NCBI RefSeq assembly: GCF_005491425.1
Contig: NZ_CP028083.1
Span: 136,001-200,000, forward strand
Direction of reading: 5' to 3'
Length of the DNA: 64,000 nt
From: Lysinibacillus sp. SGAir0095
GTDB lineage: Bacteria > Bacillota > Bacilli > Bacillales_A > Planococcaceae
Shown: positions 55,457 through 64,000 of the stretch, piece by piece
How the letters are laid out: every line of letters begins with the position of its first letter
How positions within the stretch are numbered: the stretch's first letter is position 1
The notes under the pieces: model-generated
What the model was told of the DNA's origin: nothing
Databases searched by the model: none
Seen by the model: only the letters and a program-made list of their open reading frames with translations
Program-made: the position numbers and the translations under genes

Positions 55457-55876
55457 GACTTCATAAGGTGAATTAAGCATTATTTATAAGCCGTTTTAAT
55501 CGTACTAAGGTCAAAGTGTTCCCAAAAGGAAGCTACACCAAGGTCAAAGTGTCTCAAAAGGCCACCAAATGGGACAAAAGGAAGCTCCAACAAGGTCAAA
55601 GTGACCCAAAAGGCCTCCTATTGAGTTAAACCAAAGCTCCTCCAAGCTCAAACTGTCTTAAACCCTACCTTTGTCTATCCCGAATAACCTCCAACTGTCT
55701 TAAACCCCGTCTCTGTCTATTCATCCCAAACTCTTAAGAAATACCAATCCCAATCCCTCGCCCCATAATTTTGTCTATTCTTAGTCATATATATAATTTA
55801 CATCTTTTAGCTAGTCACACATTCGTTGAGTTCATGAATTTCATTCCTATAAAATAGGGTTATGGAGGAACTAACC
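55457..55876. repeat. repeat-rich intergenic stretch before nos
   Basis: AAGGTCAAAGTG occurs at 55507, 55540 and 55592, each followed by CCAAAAGG-like sequence, with GGAAGCT and AACTGTCTTAAACC also repeated (twice at ~55645 and ~55690). No gene is supported. A promoter for the next gene should lie in its last 150 bases. Confidence 0.6.
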
Positions 55877-56950
55877 ATGACACAATTACATGAGAATATT
55901 GAAAAACAGCGTAAAGAAGCAATTGAATTTTTAACTCTATATAAAAATGAAAACGCCTTATCTAATCAGTGGTTAAGGGATCGTTTAGATGAAATCAAGC
56001 AAGAACAAAAATATATTCCAACTACCGAAGAACTGGTTTTTGGAGCAAGGGTTGCCTGGAGAAATAGTAATCGTTGTATTGGGAGGCTATTTTGGAACTC
56101 GTTACAGGTGTTTGATGAACGTCAAGTAGAGACTGAGGAGGAAGTTTATAAAGCGCTTCTTCGGCATATTGAATTCGCAACAAATGGCGGGAAAATTCGT
56201 CCGACGATTACAATTTTCAAGCCAAACTCCATAAGAATATGGAACTATCAATTAATTCGATACGCGGGATATGAAACGGAAGAGGGAATCATTGGTGATT
56301 CAGATTCCATTGAACTTACAAGAATATGTGAGGAACTAGGATGGAAAGGTGAGAGAACACCCTTTGATATATTACCGTTCGTTATCCAAATTGGCTCGAA
56401 CAAACCTGCTCTATTTGAAATTCCAAAAAAATACGTATTGGAAGTGGCTATCCGTCACCCGCAATACGAAGAATTAGCCCAGTTGAATTTAAAGTGGTAT
56501 GCAGTTCCAATGGTTTCAAATATGAAACTTAGTGTAGGCGGCATTGAATTCAATGCGGCGCCATTCAATGGCTGGTATATGGGGACAGAAATAGGAGCAC
56601 GCAATCTAGCAGATGTAAACCGTTATAATTTATTGCCAACAGTGGCAAGAATAATGGGCCTTGAAACAAAATCGAATATTTCTCTCTGGAAGGATCGAGC
56701 CCTAGTTGAATTGAATCTTGCAGTACTTCATTCTTTTAAAGAGGATGGGGTCAGTATAGTCGATCATCATACAGCAGCACAGCAGTTTAAGTTATTTGAA
56801 CAACAAGAGGTTGAGGCGAATCGTCAAGTAACGGGAAATTGGTCGTGGTTGATTCCGCCGGTTTCGCCTGCGACTACGCATATCTTTCATAAACCGATCG
56901 AAAATCTTATAAAAAAACCAAACTACTTCTATCAAAAAAATCCCTTTTAA
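55877..56950 (+). CDS. nos: bacterial nitric oxide synthase, oxygenase domain
   Basis: A 357-residue oxygenase that makes NO from L-arginine using heme and a pterin, with electrons from general cell flavodoxins since no reductase domain is fused. The heme-ligand Cys is in [10 protein letters not shown] (Cys67). [21 protein letters not shown] block near residue 220 is the substrate channel with its conserved Glu, and [10 protein letters not shown] is near 297. Length is normal for Bacillus Nos. The ATG at 55877 follows GGAGG at 8 bases; an upstream start overlaps that site. Roles in oxidative stress resistance are known from relatives. Confidence 0.96.
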   Translation: MTQLHENIEKQRKEAIEFLTLYKNENALSNQWLRDRLDEIKQEQKYIPTTEELVFGARVAWRNSNRCIGRLFWNSLQVFDERQVETEEEVYKALLRHIEFATNGGKIRPTITIFKPNSIRIWNYQLIRYAGYETEEGIIGDSDSIELTRICEELGWKGERTPFDILPFVIQIGSNKPALFEIPKKYVLEVAIRHPQYEELAQLNLKWYAVPMVSNMKLSVGGIEFNAAPFNGWYMGTEIGARNLADVNRYNLLPTVARIMGLETKSNISLWKDRALVELNLAVLHSFKEDGVSIVDHHTAAQQFKLFEQQEVEANRQVTGNWSWLIPPVSPATTHIFHKPIENLIKKPNYFYQKNPF

Positions 56951-56956
56951 ATAAAG

Positions 56957-57000
56957 AAAAGGAGCCCATCCTCATCCAGGATGAAAGAGCTCCTTTTCTC
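56957..57000 (+). terminator. terminator after nos
   Basis: AAAAGGAGC / GCTCCTTTT arms with inner CATCCT / AGGATG pairs, then T-rich tail. Confidence 0.85.
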
Positions 57001-57023
57001 GTTTTAACCAGTTAAATTACATA

Positions 57024-57581
57024 CTATCGTTTCTTTAAGATCATCTCGATTAATTCTTCGCGGTCGATTAAATAGACATCGTTTGACTCGGCCAGTTTTT
57101 CGGCTTGCTTTGTGAAATAGCTGTTTGTCACAACCCATCCTTGCGTGGCTTCGTACATTTTCAAAGCACCGATAATTTCTTGAACGGCTTTAACTCCAAC
57201 ATTTCCGGAATAGCGTTTTGCTTGAACAGCAATAATATCGTCACGATCCTCCAGTATTAAATCGGCTCCGTAATCTCCGGAAGCCTTGGTGTAGGAAACA
57301 TGATAGCCGCGTTTATTAAAAAGATGCCCTAGAAATTCCTCAAATTCTTCGCCTGTCATCTCATCAATCTCTCTAATGCCGGCTCTTCTTAATCGAGCAG
57401 ATCCTCTTGTACTTAGCCAAATTTTAAAGATGATGAGCAGGATTAGGAAAACAACCATTGCTCCGATGGCACCATTCATTGTCTCGGTATAATGCCAGCC
57501 CACATATCCAACGGCAAGTAAGCCAAGTATAGGAATTAACCGAATACGTGATTTCTTTTTTTCTTTATTCTTTCCCAACAA
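57024..57581 (-). CDS. membrane-anchored Mrr-like restriction endonuclease family protein
   Basis: A 185-residue protein. Two N-terminal membrane segments (residues 14-30 and 35-53) are followed by an Mrr_cat domain: EMTGEEFEEFLGHLFNKRGY near 78, then the nuclease core GDYGADLIL and AVQAKRYSGNVG, which supply the Asp and Q-x-K catalytic residues. Such small anchored Mrr proteins are common in Firmicutes; whether they cut foreign or modified DNA is not established. A single-gene unit. Confidence 0.85.
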   Translation of the reverse strand: MLGKNKEKKKSRIRLIPILGLLAVGYVGWHYTETMNGAIGAMVVFLILLIIFKIWLSTRGSARLRRAGIREIDEMTGEEFEEFLGHLFNKRGYHVSYTKASGDYGADLILEDRDDIIAVQAKRYSGNVGVKAVQEIIGALKMYEATQGWVVTNSYFTKQAEKLAESNDVYLIDREELIEMILKKR

Positions 57582-57658
57582 GGTAACCCCTTTAACTACA
57601 ATTTATATTATTGTAACACAAAAAGGGTACATACGTTTGCTTTTGTATCTTCGTTCCT

Positions 57659-58873
57659 TTATAAATAGCGATCCTTTGCACTAATGAATGCTGTAAAGAA
57701 TAAAATTACTGCTGCAATGATAAATAGAACATTCGGTGAGTTCCAGCTACCTGTTGCATCATGCAAAAATCCAAATAATACGGGTCCTGCTGCAGCGAGC
57801 AAATAACCTATCGATTGAGCAAAACCGGAAATTTGAGCTGCTTCATAGGCCGTTTGAGTGCGTAATGTAAAGAGCATCATGATCACGCCAAAGGATGCCC
57901 CACCCGCCAATCCAATACAAATCATCCAGACAGCTGTAAAATCAGTGAGTCCAAGCATTAATCCGGCAAATCCAATGATATAAAGAATGGTAAACATATA
58001 CACCAAAGGACGTTGCGAGCGTAACTTTTCGGCAATTATCGGAATAAGGAACGTCATCGGGATTTGTGACATTTGCATCACGGAAGTCAACCAACCGGCC
58101 TTATCAGCACTATATCCTTGTGATATTAAGATTTCGGGTAACCAGGAGATGGAACAATAAAATAAAAGTGACTGGAATCCCATTGAAATGGCAATTGCCC
58201 AAGCTAAGGGTTTTTTCCAAATTTTTATTTCTGGCTTATCGACTGTATCACTTGATATCGTGCTCAAATCCACTTTTTCTCCACGAAGTAAAGGAGTCCA
58301 CGTTACTAATGTAATTAACGTTAAAATAACAGAAACTGCAAGAGCACCTTGCCAGCCCCAAGTAGTATTTGTTGCAATTGGATTACTAACGCCAACAGCG
58401 ATTGCGGCTGAAATGTTCATTGATACGGTATAAATGCCGGTTAATAACCCGATACGTAATGGGTATTTTATTTTAAAGAAACTTGGGACTAGGACATTGC
58501 CAAAGGAAATGGCGACCCCAATCAAAAAGGTCCCGAAAATTAACATAGACGTTGTTCCAAGTGAGCGTAAAATAATACCGACTGTTAGTAAGATAATCGA
58601 GTAAAATAAAGTTTTTTCTATGCCGAACCTTCGTGAAATGCGTGGCGCAATAGGTGATACAACGCCAAAGGCAAGTAAAGGTATCGTAGTTAAAAAGCCG
58701 GCAAGGACATTTGAAATCCCGAGTCCATCTCGAATAGAAGAAATAACAGGTCCAACCCCTGTTAACGGCGTTCTAAGTGTACTTGCAAGAAAAATAATTG
58801 CGACGACGAAAATAAGTGCAGAGGATGGAATGTGCAGCCTCTTACTTTTATGAGATGCATTTGTAGTAGTCAT
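57659..58873 (-). CDS. MFS transporter, CynX/NimT-type
   Basis: A 404-residue transporter with twelve hydrophobic segments. The N-terminal LRTPLTGVGPVISSIRDGLG loop and the RRFGIEKTLF motif after helix 2 resemble the CynX/NimT (cyanate or nitroimidazole) subgroup. Substrate is not defined by sequence. GAGGAATA precedes its ATG. It shares a 419-bp divergent region with the amino acid permease. Confidence 0.87.
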   Translation of the reverse strand: MTTTNASHKSKRLHIPSSALIFVVAIIFLASTLRTPLTGVGPVISSIRDGLGISNVLAGFLTTIPLLAFGVVSPIAPRISRRFGIEKTLFYSIILLTVGIILRSLGTTSMLIFGTFLIGVAISFGNVLVPSFFKIKYPLRIGLLTGIYTVSMNISAAIAVGVSNPIATNTTWGWQGALAVSVILTLITLVTWTPLLRGEKVDLSTISSDTVDKPEIKIWKKPLAWAIAISMGFQSLLFYCSISWLPEILISQGYSADKAGWLTSVMQMSQIPMTFLIPIIAEKLRSQRPLVYMFTILYIIGFAGLMLGLTDFTAVWMICIGLAGGASFGVIMMLFTLRTQTAYEAAQISGFAQSIGYLLAAAGPVLFGFLHDATGSWNSPNVLFIIAAVILFFTAFISAKDRYL

Positions 58874-59112
58874 ATTATTCCTCCGTAAATGTATGTGAAA
58901 ATTCTACAAATTAAAAAATAGAATTTTTCATGTTAAACTAATATTTAAACCAACTTCTATCTTACATCTTTATGTGACTTTGGGATAGTGGTGATTTCAA
59001 TAAAATCACATAGGCTTCGATGTATGTACGCCTAGAGCTTAGTTAAAATTGCTCGGGTAAACTTCCATAGAAATACGTATGCAAAGAGATGTTAACATTA
59101 TTCTACAGGACT

Positions 59113-59222
59113 AGTAATTCCCTGGAAAAAACATTTAACCTGCAAGGCACTCCTTACAAGAGAGTGACTAATTACTGATTAAAGTTAACATACCATCGCA
59201 TTTGTGATGGTATTTATTTTTT
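59113..59222 (+). promoter_or_regulatory. structured leader with terminator-like hairpin before the amino acid permease
   Basis: AGTAATT (59113-59119) can pair with AATTACT (59170-59176), enclosing a CACTC / GAGTG stem (59148-59166). After it, ACCATCGC / GTGATGGT (59192-59211) is followed by a T-rich run to 59222. No plus-strand gene lies upstream that would need a terminator, so leader attenuation is plausible. It does not match the lysine riboswitch or T-box consensus as I know them. The rest of 58874-59292 shows nothing else supported. Confidence 0.5.
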
Positions 59223-59292
59223 TAGGATTTAAGTTTCTGTTGGAAGATTGGACATACTGTAAGTGAGTGTATTTTAAAGGAGATTTTTTTTC

Positions 59293-60750
59293 ATGAGTGA
59301 CAAAAATAGTAAGAAGAATAATCAACCTGAGCTAAAAAGAGGATTGAAAAGTCGTCATATTGCGATGATTTCTCTTGGTGGGACAATCGGGACAGGCTTA
59401 TTTTTAGCTAGCGGTGCGTCCATTGCACAGGCTGGTCCAGGTGGTGCACTAGTTGCATACGCTGTAATCGGGATAATGGTATATTTCCTTATGACAAGTC
59501 TTGGGGAAATGGCTGCTTTCATGCCAACGTCAGGGTCATTTAGTACATATGCAACAAAATTCGTAGACCCTGCTTTTGGATTCGCAATGGGATGGAATTA
59601 TTGGTATAACTGGGCAATTACAATCGCTGCAGAAATTTCAGCTGTTTCACTTATTATGAAATATTGGTTTCCTGATAGCTCCTCTGCTTTATGGACAGTA
59701 TTATTTATAATAGTTGTATTAACCTTTAATCTTTTATCTGTAAGAGCTTATGGGGAAAGTGAATATTGGTTTGCAATGATTAAGGTAATGACGGTCATTG
59801 TATTTATCATCGTTTCGTTCTTAATGATTTTCGGTATTTTAAGAGGTCATGATCCGATTGGATTTGAAAACTTCTTTGTTGGCGATGCGCCGTTTAATGG
59901 AGGATTCCTAGCCATTTTCGGGATTTTCTTAGCAGCAGGGTTTTCGTTCCAAGGGACGGAATTATTAGGAATTACAGCCGGAGAAACAGATGATCCAGGG
60001 AAAAATATCCCTAAAGCGGTTCGCTCTGTATTTTGGAGAATCTTATTATTTTACATTTTAGCGATATTAGCTATAGGCTTACTGATTCCATATACAGATT
60101 CAAGATTGTTATCTGAGGACATAGCGGTATCTCCATTTACATTAGTATTTGATAAATTAGGGATTGCTTTTGCCGCATCGGTTATGAATGCCATTATTTT
60201 AACAGCAATGCTTTCTGCAGGAAACTCGGGACTTTATGCATCATCTCGTATGTTATGGCAGCTAGCGGTTGACGGCAAGGCGCCGAAAGTCTTTGCAAAG
60301 CTTTCTAAACGAGGAATTCCAGTCTATGCATTAATTGCAACTTTAGCTGTTGGATGTCTTGCGTTTTTATCATCCTTCTTCGGTGATGGTGTTGTATACA
60401 TGTGGCTATTAAATGCATCTGGTTTATCTGGATTTATTGCATGGGTTGGGATAGCAATCAGTCACTATCGTTTCCGTAAGGCCTATTTGTTACAAGGGAA
60501 TGATATCAACCTGCTTCCTTATAAAGCAAGATTTTATCCATTCGGGCCATTATTTGCGTTAATCGTCTGTATAATTGTTATTGTTGGACAAAACTACACA
60601 GCATTTTCATTCGGCTCGATTGATTGGTATGGAGTAGCCGTATCTTATATTGGGATTCCTCTCTTTATTGCTTTATGGTTAGGGTATAAAATCAAACATA
60701 AAACGAAAATCGTACCTTTAGAAGAGTGCGATATTGAAACACATAGATAA
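59293..60750 (+). CDS. amino acid permease (APC family, LysP-like)
   Basis: A 485-residue transporter with twelve membrane segments. The N-terminal KRGLKSRHIAMISLGGTIGTGLFL is the APC substrate loop; a GETDDPGKNIPKAV block near 235 follows helix 6. The sequence resembles lysine-specific permeases (LysP/YvsH), but closely related arginine or histidine carriers cannot be excluded. AAAGGAG precedes the ATG. A terminator closes the gene. Confidence 0.88.
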   Translation: MSDKNSKKNNQPELKRGLKSRHIAMISLGGTIGTGLFLASGASIAQAGPGGALVAYAVIGIMVYFLMTSLGEMAAFMPTSGSFSTYATKFVDPAFGFAMGWNYWYNWAITIAAEISAVSLIMKYWFPDSSSALWTVLFIIVVLTFNLLSVRAYGESEYWFAMIKVMTVIVFIIVSFLMIFGILRGHDPIGFENFFVGDAPFNGGFLAIFGIFLAAGFSFQGTELLGITAGETDDPGKNIPKAVRSVFWRILLFYILAILAIGLLIPYTDSRLLSEDIAVSPFTLVFDKLGIAFAASVMNAIILTAMLSAGNSGLYASSRMLWQLAVDGKAPKVFAKLSKRGIPVYALIATLAVGCLAFLSSFFGDGVVYMWLLNASGLSGFIAWVGIAISHYRFRKAYLLQGNDINLLPYKARFYPFGPLFALIVCIIVIVGQNYTAFSFGSIDWYGVAVSYIGIPLFIALWLGYKIKHKTKIVPLEECDIETHR

Positions 60751-60756
60751 AATTTT

Positions 60757-60800
60757 AAATCGGTAAAAATTCAACATGATGAATTTTACCGATTTTTTTA
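60757..60800 (+). terminator. terminator after the amino acid permease
   Basis: AAATCGGTAAAAATTC / GAATTTTACCGATTT arms followed by T7. Confidence 0.88.
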
Positions 60801-60869
60801 TTTTCGAAAGATGTCCTTGCTATAATGGACATAGTATATTAAGTACGAGAGATAAAGGGAGTAGAGAAT

Positions 60870-61559
60870 ATGGCAGTTTCAACCGGCTTTTTTAAAAAAA
60901 TCCAGCGATGGACAGTAGATGAACACTCAGGGGAAATCTTATTTTTACCATTTCAAGCAGACGGCAATCCCTATAAATCAAAGGTATTCCTTGTTGGAGC
61001 GAATCCAGAGCCATTGTTGCAAGTCGATGCATCGGACATTCAAATTTTAGCCGAAACATTGGTGGATTCCGCTTTATTTAGTGATTTATTTCGAGACGAA
61101 ATTGCTGAAGCATCGAGAGAATATAAGGGTTCACAGAACTTTGCATCGTGGTTAAAAGGAAGATTAAATGAACAAGTTGTCCTCACTAGTATTAATCTTC
61201 TTAATTTGGAAAGTAATGAAGTAAAGCAATTAAAAAAAGAAAGCGATCCGTTATATTTAGAGGGCTTCGACAAGTTTATTGAAGTGCTCAATGAATTCGA
61301 GCCAGAATATTTAATCATCCAAGGTTCGACAGCATATAAACTCTTTTTGGAACAATTTAAAGAGCAGTTGTTTGAGAAGAAGGTGGATGATTTGCAAGTG
61401 TCCGTACAGATTTTGGAACAAAGTGGGATAATTGCGAAATTACAGCTAAACAATGGCGAAAATGTGAACATACTAGTTTGTAGAAGTATGGGTGCCTTTG
61501 GTAAAGAAGGGAAAACCTTTGGAGGATTTAAAGAAAAACTACTACAGTTATTGCAATAA
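60870..61559 (+). CDS. unknown protein, possibly uracil-DNA-glycosylase-like fold
   Basis: A 229-residue soluble protein. The segment KVFLVGANPEP near residue 48, a mid-chain VVLTSINLLNLES near 112, then EYLIIQGSTAYKLFLEQ near 150 and a C-terminal VCRSMGAFGKEGKTFGG follow the order of strand motifs in the UDG superfamily (G-x-N-P, then an S/N loop, then L-hydrophobic-G). The catalytic residues are not clear. Fold is inference; function unknown. AAAGGGAG precedes the ATG. Confidence 0.55.
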   Translation: MAVSTGFFKKIQRWTVDEHSGEILFLPFQADGNPYKSKVFLVGANPEPLLQVDASDIQILAETLVDSALFSDLFRDEIAEASREYKGSQNFASWLKGRLNEQVVLTSINLLNLESNEVKQLKKESDPLYLEGFDKFIEVLNEFEPEYLIIQGSTAYKLFLEQFKEQLFEKKVDDLQVSVQILEQSGIIAKLQLNNGENVNILVCRSMGAFGKEGKTFGGFKEKLLQLLQ

Positions 61560-61670
61560 TCCATGGAAATAGGTTTATTATGGTAGAAAATACGAACATT
61601 GACTTCAATATATCATGAATAATTAGCTAATTTCCGAATAATTAGAATCATTTTATTATTTGGTATGTTA

Positions 61671-61699
61671 TTGCAATCAAAACAATCACTGTTTATAAT
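61671..61699 (+). promoter_or_regulatory. promoter of the xpt-pbuX operon
   Basis: TTGCAA (61671-61676), 17-bp spacer, TATAAT (61694-61699). The expected start, near 61706, lies 50 bases upstream of the guanine aptamer. Confidence 0.8.
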
Positions 61700-61755
61700 G
61701 AGGACATTCTTAACGAAAACTTAACATTTCGCTGTTGATAACAGCTTCTATCTTC

Positions 61756-61824
61756 ACTCATATAATAGCGAGAATATGGCTCGCAAGTTTCTACCGACTT
61801 ACCGTAAATAAGTTGACTATGAGA
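61756..61824 (+). ncRNA. guanine (purine) riboswitch aptamer
   Basis: P1 arms CTCATA (61757-61762) and TATGAG (61818-61823), the ATAATAGCGAG / CTCGC P2 helix, a GTTTCTACCG junction, P3 GACTTA / TAAGTT and a GACTATGAG end are all in place. The discriminator base before the 3' P1 arm is C (61817), so the ligand should be guanine or hypoxanthine/xanthine rather than adenine. It controls xpt-pbuX through the terminator at 61894. Confidence 0.95.
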
Positions 61825-61880
61825 GAAACAATGTTTAGAAACGAATGTCTTTATCCAAAGGCTTTTTCGTATTCTATTAA

Positions 61881-62555
<675 letters not shown>

Positions 62556-62596
62556 TAAATAAACATCTCGTAGACCATTAGGAGGATATTGTTCAC

Positions 62597-63898
62597 ATGA
62601 ATAATGTAAAAGCAGCGACACTTGGAATTCAACATTTACTTGCGATGTATGCAGGAGCCATTTTAGTACCATTAATTATCGGTGGTGCTTTAGGGTTCGA
62701 TTCAACGCAAATGACGTATTTAGTAGCAATTGATATTATGATGTGTGGTATTGCAACACTTTTACAAGTAATGAGAGGGAAAGCATTCGGTATTGGTTTG
62801 CCTGTCGTGCTGGGATGTACATTTACAGCGGTAAGTCCAATAATTGCTATCGGTTCTGATAAAGGAATAGGTGCAATTTATGGAGCGATCATTGTTTCTG
62901 GTTTAATCGTTGTTTTAATTTCTGGATTTTTCGGGAAACTAGTTAAGTTCTTCCCACCAATCGTTACTGGATCTGTTGTAACAATCATTGGTATTTCTTT
63001 AATTCCGGTAGCTATTAACAACATGGGTGGAGGACAAGGTGCAGAAGATTTCGGTTCTGCTGTCAATATTTCTTTAGCGATGATTACGCTTGTTTTTATT
63101 CTATTAATCTATCGCTTTACAACAGGATTCACTCGTGCTATTTCGATTTTACTTGGGCTAGTAGTAGGGACGATTATCGCGGCTTTCTTCGGGAAAGTGG
63201 ACTTTTCACCAGTAACGGATGCTTCTTGGTTCCATATGGTTCAACCTTTCTACTTTGGAACGCCAACATTGGATATTGGTGCAATAATTACAATGACATT
63301 AGTTGCAATGGTTTCTTTAGTAGAGTCAACAGGTGTTTATTATGCACTAAGTGACATTACGAAAAAACCAGTAGATTCAAAGGATTTATCTCGTGGATAT
63401 CGTTCTGAAGGTCTAGCTTCTATTATAGGTGGTATTTTTAATGCATTCCCTTATACAACATTCTCTCAAAATGTTGGACTATTAAAAATGACTGGTGTAA
63501 AAGAACGTAAAGTGATCATTATTACAGGTTCGCTATTAGTCCTACTCGGATTCTTACCAAAAGTAGCGGCATTAACAACCATTATTCCAACAGCAGTACT
63601 AGGTGGAGCAATGCTTGCAATGTTCGGTATGGTAGTAACTCAAGGGATTACAATGTTAGCACCTGAAATTATGCGTTCTCCTGAAAATGCAATGATTGCT
63701 GCCATCGCGGTTGGTCTGGGCGCAGGGGTTGTATTTGTTCCAAATATCTTCGCAGTACTGCCAGAGTGGCTTTCAATATTAACTTCTAATGGAATTGTAT
63801 GTGGATCTGTAACGGCAATCGTCTTAAATATTCTATTTAACATGATTGGACCGAAAAAAGTGGATGCGCTACAGCCGCAAATGTTAGAAGCTGAATAA
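62597..63898 (+). CDS. pbuX: xanthine permease
   Basis: A 433-residue nucleobase:cation symporter-2 protein that imports xanthine. It has about 14 membrane segments; the family block TFSQNVGLLKMTGVKERK (starts ~293) and VSLVESTGVYYALSDIT near 237 are characteristic. Start ATG 62597 follows AGGAGG. It completes the xpt-pbuX salvage operon. Confidence 0.96.
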   Translation: MNNVKAATLGIQHLLAMYAGAILVPLIIGGALGFDSTQMTYLVAIDIMMCGIATLLQVMRGKAFGIGLPVVLGCTFTAVSPIIAIGSDKGIGAIYGAIIVSGLIVVLISGFFGKLVKFFPPIVTGSVVTIIGISLIPVAINNMGGGQGAEDFGSAVNISLAMITLVFILLIYRFTTGFTRAISILLGLVVGTIIAAFFGKVDFSPVTDASWFHMVQPFYFGTPTLDIGAIITMTLVAMVSLVESTGVYYALSDITKKPVDSKDLSRGYRSEGLASIIGGIFNAFPYTTFSQNVGLLKMTGVKERKVIIITGSLLVLLGFLPKVAALTTIIPTAVLGGAMLAMFGMVVTQGITMLAPEIMRSPENAMIAAIAVGLGAGVVFVPNIFAVLPEWLSILTSNGIVCGSVTAIVLNILFNMIGPKKVDALQPQMLEAE

Positions 63899-63906
63899 AA
63901 TTTAGC

Positions 63907-63954
63907 GGGGAAATCTCAAGGGTCATTCGTGACATCTCGAGATTTCCCCTTTTT
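63907..63954. terminator. terminator after pbuX
   Basis: GGGGAAATCTC / GAGATTTCCCC, a perfect 11-bp stem followed by T5; it may also serve the minus-strand gene that ends at 63953. Confidence 0.9.
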
Positions 63955-64000
63955 AAATCCCTTGTACTTCCTCCAAATTCGGTAATGCATCAATGGCACC
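63953..64000 (-). CDS. 3' end of a gene cut by the window (HAD-type hydrolase possible)
   Basis: The last 48 bases read on the minus strand as 15 codons (GAIDALPNLEEVQGI) and a TAA. The style A-I-D-A-L-P-x-L resembles the end of HAD-family phosphatases (…SLxEL), but the piece is too short to name. It ends just at the terminator at 63907-63954. Confidence 0.4.
   Translation of the reverse strand, partial: GAIDALPNLEEVQGI

Noticed and set aside
58874-59292. lysine riboswitch or T-box in the permease leader
   Set aside because: None of the conserved blocks of either class (for example GGGTGG before the antiterminator of a T-box) are present.

Overview
The window is low-GC, densely coded chromosomal DNA from an aerobic Bacillales bacterium. 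Shine-Dalgarno sites are strong (AAGGAGG and AAGGGG types), GTG and TTG starts are common, and U-tailed terminators are frequent. A complete seven-gene Mrp antiporter operon, a guanine riboswitch ahead of xpt-pbuX, a reductase-less bacterial nitric oxide synthase and a YtrA-type regulator operon point to Bacillaceae/Planococcaceae, probably close to Lysinibacillus or Solibacillus. The genus is an inference from gene content, not a measured placement.

Layout. 0-7.3 kb: the tail of a YhgE/Pip membrane protein, a LytTR regulator divergent from the glyoxylate shunt genes aceA-aceB, and a class V aminotransferase that could use glyoxylate. 7.3-14 kb: a divergent peptide-type ABC transporter locus. 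It has two permeases with long extra N-terminal membrane regions, a fused double ATPase, and a solute-binding lipoprotein whose lobes appear in circularly permuted order. 14-25 kb: adenine deaminase, a secreted transglutaminase-like protein, a translationally coupled ArgH-like lyase and BadF-type sugar kinase, an EamA exporter, a GNAT enzyme, a PfkB kinase, a DUF421 protein and a KdpD-like universal stress protein. 25-31 kb: mrpABCDEFG, followed by an intergenic cluster of DnaA boxes. 31-40 kb: a YtrA-like ABC operon with a perfect operator palindrome, a phosphoesterase, an alanyl-tRNA editing protein, and a BMP-family lipoprotein paired with a chemoreceptor.

40-50.5 kb is an accessory zone. 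It holds an ECF sigma factor with a DUF4030-type membrane partner, two further small DUF4030-like genes (one broken), a broken lipoprotein gene, small membrane proteins, a nucleotidyltransferase, a NUDIX enzyme, a CaiB-type CoA-transferase, a permuted-papain-like protein and an unknown 486-residue protein. 50.5-57 kb holds an AEC transporter, catalase with a PerR-like box, eight 52-bp tandem repeats abutting an IS256-family element, another repeat-rich stretch, and nitric oxide synthase. 57-64 kb: a membrane-anchored Mrr-like nuclease, an MFS exporter, an amino acid permease with a structured leader, a protein that may have a uracil-DNA-glycosylase-like fold, and the guanine riboswitch-xpt-pbuX purine salvage operon.

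How parts work together: AceA and AceB bypass the CO2-losing steps of the TCA cycle, and a neighbouring aminotransferase may drain glyoxylate to glycine. AdeC, xpt and pbuX serve purine salvage. Mrp supplies Na+/H+ exchange. KatA and Nos fit oxidative and nitrosative physiology. The most unusual single observation is the apparent circular permutation of the solute-binding protein at 7.3-9.1 kb, together with the enlarged permeases of the same operon.
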